Source of the DNA: Bacteroidia bacterium
Lineage (GTDB): Bacteria > Bacteroidota > Bacteroidia > SpSt-205
DNA: 64,000 nucleotides
Direction: 5' to 3'
Assembly: GCA_026414975.1 (NCBI GenBank)
Contig: JAOAHZ010000002.1
Location: forward strand, 62,001 to 126,000
Of this stretch, positions 59,745-64,000 are shown piece after piece (positions within the stretch are counted from its first letter, which is position 1; each line of letters begins with the position of its first letter). A program made the position numbers and the translations under genes. The notes under the pieces are model-generated. The model was not told the DNA's origin. It worked only from the letters and a program-made list of their open reading frames with translations, and searched no databases.

Positions 59745-62347
59745 CCTGCTCGCTTCCGACCTTCTGATATAATGTGCTCCAGTATTTCAGTAGGAGTATA
59801 ACCCAACAAAGCAGCCTGATGAAAGAACACCGTAGCAGGGGTAAGACCAGGCAGGGCATTGACTTCTAAGGTCCAGAACTCTACTTGCCCTTCTCCTAAA
59901 AGCCGCACAAAGCCATCTATGCGGGCGTATCCGCGTATCCCTAAATACGCTGCGATTCGCTCCACTTCGGTTTGGACGGCGGAGAGAGCTTGAGCATTCT
60001 TTATAGGGTCATCGGGATAGAGGCGGGCTGGCGTTATATTCTGACCCACCCCAGCGAGAAACTTCTCTTCTAAGCGCAGAATGCGCTGCTCTTTCACGGT
60101 TTCGCTCGGAGGCAGAGCCTGATACCGAACCCCAGAATCAGAAGTATGGGTGATAACGCCCACGGTAACTTCTATCCATTCGGGTCCGTGGAGATAGGTC
60201 TCTATTAGAGCCTCTTCTTTTAGAGGAAAAGGCTCATCGGGGGCCAAAGCTATCGTCTCACTTAGCTCGACCGGCACTTGTTCCTCTGAACGAAATAAAG
60301 CGGTGAGATAAGCTCGCATTTGGGAAGCATTCTCTAAAACCCGCACGCCAGTGCTGCATCCCTCGTCTATAGGTTTAGCTATGAGAGGATAAGCCCCCAA
60401 ATGAGTCTCTATCTCCTTCAAAATCCGTTCTGGCTCGCTCTGCCATCGCCGTTTCTCCACCCGATAATGTCGGGGCACGATGAAGCCGCCTTCAGCCAAA
60501 CGCTGCTGCGTAGCATATTTATCCATCAAGAGGGCACAAACCTCAGCCGAACTGCCATTGTAGGGAATACCCAGAGCGTCCAAGCGCTTTTGGACCGTGC
60601 CATCTTCACCTGGACGCCCATGCAAAGCCAAGAAGGCGAAATCTATTTTCTCAGGTAGCTCCTCCCAGCGCACTTGACGAGCTGCGTAGGTATCATGAAG
60701 GGTCAAGACTTCCAACTTTTCTCTCTCTAAGTGGCGCCTAACCGCTTGGACCTCGGGTGGAGTGTGCGTCAAGTGAAGAGAGTTGGCCACATCGTCTGCG
60801 TTATCCTTGAAGAGCAGCCGAGGCGGCAGTTCCCATAGCTGCAGCTCGTCCTGCTGAACGGTCAGAAAAAGCGGCATAACGGGGTAAGAGCCAGAAAGTT
60901 TTTGCACGACGTTGCGCCCACTCTCCAAAGAGATATGCCGCTCAGAGGAAGAGCCCCCAAATAACACAGCGATAGGTTTAGGATGGACGCTGAGCAGGGT
61001 ATTTACCTGTCCCAGGTGGAGTCGATGCCGTCGGACAAACCCGGCGGCGGTTCCCGTACGAGGCACTCGAATGGAAAGGTCAATCAGATAAGTCAAAAAA
61101 TCAGTCGGTGAGAAACCCACTTCCGCCGCTTGATGGAAAAGCAGGGAAGCTGGCATCATACCCGAGGTAGTGTTGGGATCGTTGAAATAGATGTCGCCCG
61201 AGTCTGAAACAATCCCATCTAAACGGCAATAGACCTGAAAGCCGGCGGCTTCAGCGAGACGCTCTGCCTGCCTTTGAATAAGGGCGTTAGGAAGGGCAGG
61301 AGAGGGCGTCTTTTTAGAACTTACGCCTGAGAGATACTTGGCTCGGTAATCATAGACCGCTTTCGCTTTCTGGATATGAGTCGGCGGCAAAGCGACTTTT
61401 TCTCCAGTTGGCGTATCTATGACGATGACGGAAAACTCCTCACCTTTTATGAACTGTTCTACGAGGATGTAAGGCGGACTGTCCCAAGCCTCTAAAAATC
61501 CTTGCTGGGGTCGTCGGCGCAGGAAGTGTCGGAGCTCCTCCCAGTCTGTAATCAGTTCGCGAGGCTCACCCTGTCTATCCCGATATAGGGCGGGTAGAGT
61601 CAGACCTTCTATTAGGTCCAAAAGCTCGGGGACAGGGGTCTCTGGAAGCTGGCGCGCCTCCCAAGTAAAGCTGCAACGGCGTACAGCCGAAAGCAGCGCA
61701 GGAGCATCTGAGCAGACCTCTACTCCGATAGTGGAACCTTGCCAAGGGTGCTTGACGACGCACGGGAATCCTACCACCTCCCGGACGCGCCGCTCTATTT
61801 CCTCGGGGGCCTTCCATAGAAGGTCCCGAGGCAAGATGACATACGCTGGTACTGGAAAGCCATGCCGCTGTAACCAGCTTCGCTGAAGCGCTTTGTCCAT
61901 GCCCCAAGCGCTGCTCCCTATCCCTGAGCCCACATAAGGAATCCCCACCTGCTCTAAAACACCTTGAATGCTCCCATCCTCCCCACCCAAGCCATGAAGG
62001 ACAAGAAAAGCCACATCTATCTCCTTAGCCAGCGTTTCTAACGGGAGAATCGGTCCTAAGCGCGTCAAAGCCCGGAGGTAAGCCGAGCTTTCGGGAAAGT
62101 AAAGCTGTTCAGCGTATAAAGGAAACCGCACCTCTGAGGGTAGGTCTTCCGGAGGCGGGAAAAAATCGCTAATCATACCGAAATACAGGTACTTCGGATG
62201 AATCCGTATCATTCGGTGAAAGACGTCCAAGAAGATAGGTATAGCCTGAAACCGACGCTTATCCAACAAGTCATAAACGGTACGCCCCCCAGCGTAGGAT
62301 ACCTCTCGCTCGCGTGAAGCCCCACCTAAAAAGATACCGACTCGCAT
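59741..62347 (-). CDS. Tandem fusion of two D-alanine-D-alanine ligase modules
   Basis: 868 residues, more than twice the usual Ddl (about 310-370). Start at the ATG at 62347, 4 nt behind a TACCTTTGC box. Each half has an N-terminal lobe (FLGGASREREVS; LFGGSSSERHISLESG from about residue 460), HGLGGEDGSIQG / HGRPGEDGTVQK, an ATP-grasp core (VVKHPWQGSTIGV; IAKPIDEGCSTGV) and RLDG / RIDG. The metal-binding end is standard in the second half (LEVNALPGLTPAT) but changed in the first (FNDPNTTSGMMPAS). One half may have a different substrate. It makes the D-Ala-D-Ala terminus of peptidoglycan. Confidence 0.93.
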   Translation of the reverse strand: MRVGIFLGGASREREVSYAGGRTVYDLLDKRRFQAIPIFLDVFHRMIRIHPKYLYFGMISDFFPPPEDLPSEVRFPLYAEQLYFPESSAYLRALTRLGPILPLETLAKEIDVAFLVLHGLGGEDGSIQGVLEQVGIPYVGSGIGSSAWGMDKALQRSWLQRHGFPVPAYVILPRDLLWKAPEEIERRVREVVGFPCVVKHPWQGSTIGVEVCSDAPALLSAVRRCSFTWEARQLPETPVPELLDLIEGLTLPALYRDRQGEPRELITDWEELRHFLRRRPQQGFLEAWDSPPYILVEQFIKGEEFSVIVIDTPTGEKVALPPTHIQKAKAVYDYRAKYLSGVSSKKTPSPALPNALIQRQAERLAEAAGFQVYCRLDGIVSDSGDIYFNDPNTTSGMMPASLLFHQAAEVGFSPTDFLTYLIDLSIRVPRTGTAAGFVRRHRLHLGQVNTLLSVHPKPIAVLFGGSSSERHISLESGRNVVQKLSGSYPVMPLFLTVQQDELQLWELPPRLLFKDNADDVANSLHLTHTPPEVQAVRRHLEREKLEVLTLHDTYAARQVRWEELPEKIDFAFLALHGRPGEDGTVQKRLDALGIPYNGSSAEVCALLMDKYATQQRLAEGGFIVPRHYRVEKRRWQSEPERILKEIETHLGAYPLIAKPIDEGCSTGVRVLENASQMRAYLTALFRSEEQVPVELSETIALAPDEPFPLKEEALIETYLHGPEWIEVTVGVITHTSDSGVRYQALPPSETVKEQRILRLEEKFLAGVGQNITPARLYPDDPIKNAQALSAVQTEVERIAAYLGIRGYARIDGFVRLLGEGQVEFWTLEVNALPGLTPATVFFHQAALLGYTPTEILEHIISEGRKRAG

Positions 62348-62350
62348 CCC

Positions 62351-62359
62351 GCAAAGGTA
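62351..62359 (-). promoter_or_regulatory. -7 box (TACCTTTGC) of the tandem ddl gene
   Basis: TTTG ends 4 nt before the ATG at 62347 and rules out the 27-residue longer frame. Confidence 0.6.
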
Positions 62360-62389
62360 TAGCGGCGAAATCCCTATCTTCGCAAGGCA

Positions 62390-62398
62390 TAGCTTTTG
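62390..62398 (+). promoter_or_regulatory. -7 box (TAGCTTTTG) of lon
   Basis: One base longer than the consensus spacing, 15 nt before the ATG at 62414. Confidence 0.45.
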
Positions 62399-62413
62399 CA
62401 CGCTACGCCTATT

Positions 62414-64000
62414 ATGCGAGACGAGCACAACCCTTTTGCAGAGGATACTGACACTTTGGCTTATGTCCTGCGCGCGTCTGGCATGCCTGAGTTTCCCTTA
62501 GTAGACCTGGAAGTCATAGACATACTGCCGCTCCGTAATACCGTCCTCTTCCCTGGCGTGATTCTACCTATTTCGGTAGCTCGGCCGAGCTCTATCCAAC
62601 TTTTGGAGCATTTGCGCGCTCAGAAGCTCACCTACTTAGCCATTACAGCTCAGAAAAACCCCGACATAGAAGAGGTAAGCCCAGACAATGTCTATACAGT
62701 CGCGACTTTGGCCAAAATCTTGCGGGCCCAGAGCACACCGGAGGGCCACATCACCCTCATGATCCAAGGGCGCCATCGTATTCGCCTACAAGAGTTTGTT
62801 CAGGTGCGTCCTTTCCTGCGGGCTCGCTTTGAGTACATTCCTGAGACTTTGCCTGATGAAACTCGTCAGAAAGGCCTGCTCTTAGCCTTGAGAGAAAACG
62901 CCCTAAAAGCCTTAGAACATCTGCCAGAGAGCCCCCAAGAAGCTCGGTTCATCCTCCAGAACATTCAGGGGCTACCTTTCATGACCAACTTTCTCGCCAA
63001 CAACCTCCCGATGGGAATCAATGAGCGGCAAGCCCTCTTAGAGATAGATGACATGGGGGAGCGCGCAGAAAAGGTATTGGCCCAGCTTCAGAGCCAACTG
63101 AATGTGTTAGAAGTTACAGAAGACATTTTGAATAAGGTTCGCAGCACGCTGGAGCGCCAGCAGCGCGACTACATCCTACGCCAGCAAATCAAGGCCATAC
63201 AAGACGAGTTAGGTGAATCGCCCGAGCAGTCGGACTTCGCCCGATACCAGGAAATCGCTAAAACCAAAAAGTGGCCCCCTGAGGCCCAGCAGACTTTTGA
63301 GCGGGAAATAGCCCGCTTAGAACGCATTCCACCTTTCTCACCCGAATACAGTGTAGCTACAGCCTATATCGAATGGCTTTTAGACCTACCTTGGCTAAAC
63401 TACACAAAGGATCGTTTTGATCTACGCAAAGCGCGCAAGGTCTTAGATAGAGACCACTATGGAATGGAGAAGGTCAAGAAACGCGTCTTAGAATACTTAG
63501 CCGTCCTCAAGTTACGGCAAGACATGAAGAGTCCGATTCTTTGCCTGTATGGACCGCCAGGGGTAGGTAAGACCTCCTTAGCCCGCTCTATAGCGGAAGC
63601 CTTAGGACGCAAGTATGTACGCATGTCCTTAGGTGGGTTACACGACGAAGCCGAGATACGCGGACATCGGCGCACCTATATCGGTTCTATGCCTGGTCGA
63701 ATCCTCCAGCTCCTGCGACGGGCTGGTACCAGCAACCCCGTTTTCGTCTTAGACGAGATAGACAAAATCGGGCACGACTTTCGGGGAGACCCCGCTCATG
63801 CGCTCTTGGAAGTGTTAGACCCCGAACAAAATACTACTTTTCAAGACCACTACTTGGAGATACCGTACGATTTGTCGCGAGTACTTTTTATCGCCACGGC
63901 TAACTCCTTAGACACCATCCACCCGGCCTTGCGCGACCGCATGGAAATCATAGAGCTCTCAGGATATAGCGTGCCGGAGAAGCTCCAAATCGCTCGCCGC
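62414..64000 (+). CDS. lon: ATP-dependent protease Lon, partial
   Basis: 529 codons are present; the gene runs off the right edge. The N-terminal LON domain reads DILPLRNTVLFPGVILPISVARP ... IQGRHRIRLQEF. The long helix region contains RQQRDYILRQQIKAIQDELGE. The AAA domain has Walker A YGPPGVGKTSLARSIA (near 380), KYVRMSLGGLHDEAEIRGHRRTYIGSMPGRI, Walker B FVLDEIDKIG and sensor 1 FIATANSLD. The protease domain lies outside. It degrades damaged and regulatory proteins. Confidence 0.97.
   Translation, partial: MRDEHNPFAEDTDTLAYVLRASGMPEFPLVDLEVIDILPLRNTVLFPGVILPISVARPSSIQLLEHLRAQKLTYLAITAQKNPDIEEVSPDNVYTVATLAKILRAQSTPEGHITLMIQGRHRIRLQEFVQVRPFLRARFEYIPETLPDETRQKGLLLALRENALKALEHLPESPQEARFILQNIQGLPFMTNFLANNLPMGINERQALLEIDDMGERAEKVLAQLQSQLNVLEVTEDILNKVRSTLERQQRDYILRQQIKAIQDELGESPEQSDFARYQEIAKTKKWPPEAQQTFEREIARLERIPPFSPEYSVATAYIEWLLDLPWLNYTKDRFDLRKARKVLDRDHYGMEKVKKRVLEYLAVLKLRQDMKSPILCLYGPPGVGKTSLARSIAEALGRKYVRMSLGGLHDEAEIRGHRRTYIGSMPGRILQLLRRAGTSNPVFVLDEIDKIGHDFRGDPAHALLEVLDPEQNTTFQDHYLEIPYDLSRVLFIATANSLDTIHPALRDRMEIIELSGYSVPEKLQIARR

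Overview
The window reads as chromosomal DNA of a member of the Bacteroidota. Three things in the sequence say so. First, proteins carry type IX secretion (T9SS) C-terminal signals of both kinds: a CHU_C/gliding-type domain at the left edge, and type A tails at 1882-4047 and 49130-53266. A PorV-type outer-membrane protein and a SusC-like TonB receptor are also present. Second, TAnnTTTG (-7) boxes of the Bacteroidota sigma factor stand in front of about twenty genes. Third, no convincing Shine-Dalgarno sequences were seen at the starts examined. The lineage inside the phylum cannot be fixed. The long Thermus-like isocitrate dehydrogenase and the type I-beta DAHP synthase hint at a deep or warm-water branch, but this is only a hint. 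No rRNA, tRNA, CRISPR array, prophage or transposase was found.

Layout. 1-6.7 kb: a T9SS type B surface protein (partial), a divergent secreted M43 metalloprotease, and a cytosolic PAS histidine kinase with its NarL-type regulator. 6.7-14.2 kb: trmD, a small membrane protein with a Spy-like periplasmic protein, a G-rich structured intergenic region, murB with a SigR/RsrA-like sigma and anti-sigma pair, asnB with a polyprenyl-type glycosyltransferase, the PLP-binding protein YggS, and a DMT protein. 14.3-25.5 kb: a TPR protein, DUF4286, a flavin reductase, envelope hydrolases (M23-LysM, NlpC/P60) around pth, a NUDIX hydrolase, an M1 aminopeptidase, dapB, DAHP synthase and a nucleoside phosphorylase. 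25.6-32.7 kb: a lipoprotein, then an RND metal-efflux locus whose outer-membrane gene and TetR regulator are intact but whose adaptor and pump genes are broken at five places. 32.8-39.5 kb: a seven-gene minus-strand run with a Wza-like exporter, a Wzc-type tyrosine kinase, a CpsB-type phosphatase, a membrane protein, folB, a cyclophilin and a PP2C phosphatase, preceded by a coiled-coil lipoprotein gene. 39.5-47.6 kb: ruvA, icd, groES-groEL, an acyl-activating enzyme, an HD hydrolase, HIT. 47.1-57 kb: the minus-strand block TonB receptor - 1,378-residue T9SS protein - PorV - greA - HIT. 57-64 kb: lpdA, a MATE/ANKH-like transporter, a tandem double D-Ala-D-Ala ligase, and lon (partial).

Themes. 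Genes are packed very tightly: start/stop overlaps are common, and several convergent pairs share 27-149 bp of coding sequence at their 3' ends. About twenty start codons lie 3-8 nt behind a -7 box, which predicts many leaderless transcripts. In three places the stop codon of one gene supplies the TA of the next gene's -7 box. The items most worth following are the leaderless pattern, the tandem Ddl, the TonB/T9SS/PorV block, the decayed efflux pump, the SigR/RsrA-like pair lacking the zinc-ligand histidine, and the structured G-rich region at 8025-8335.
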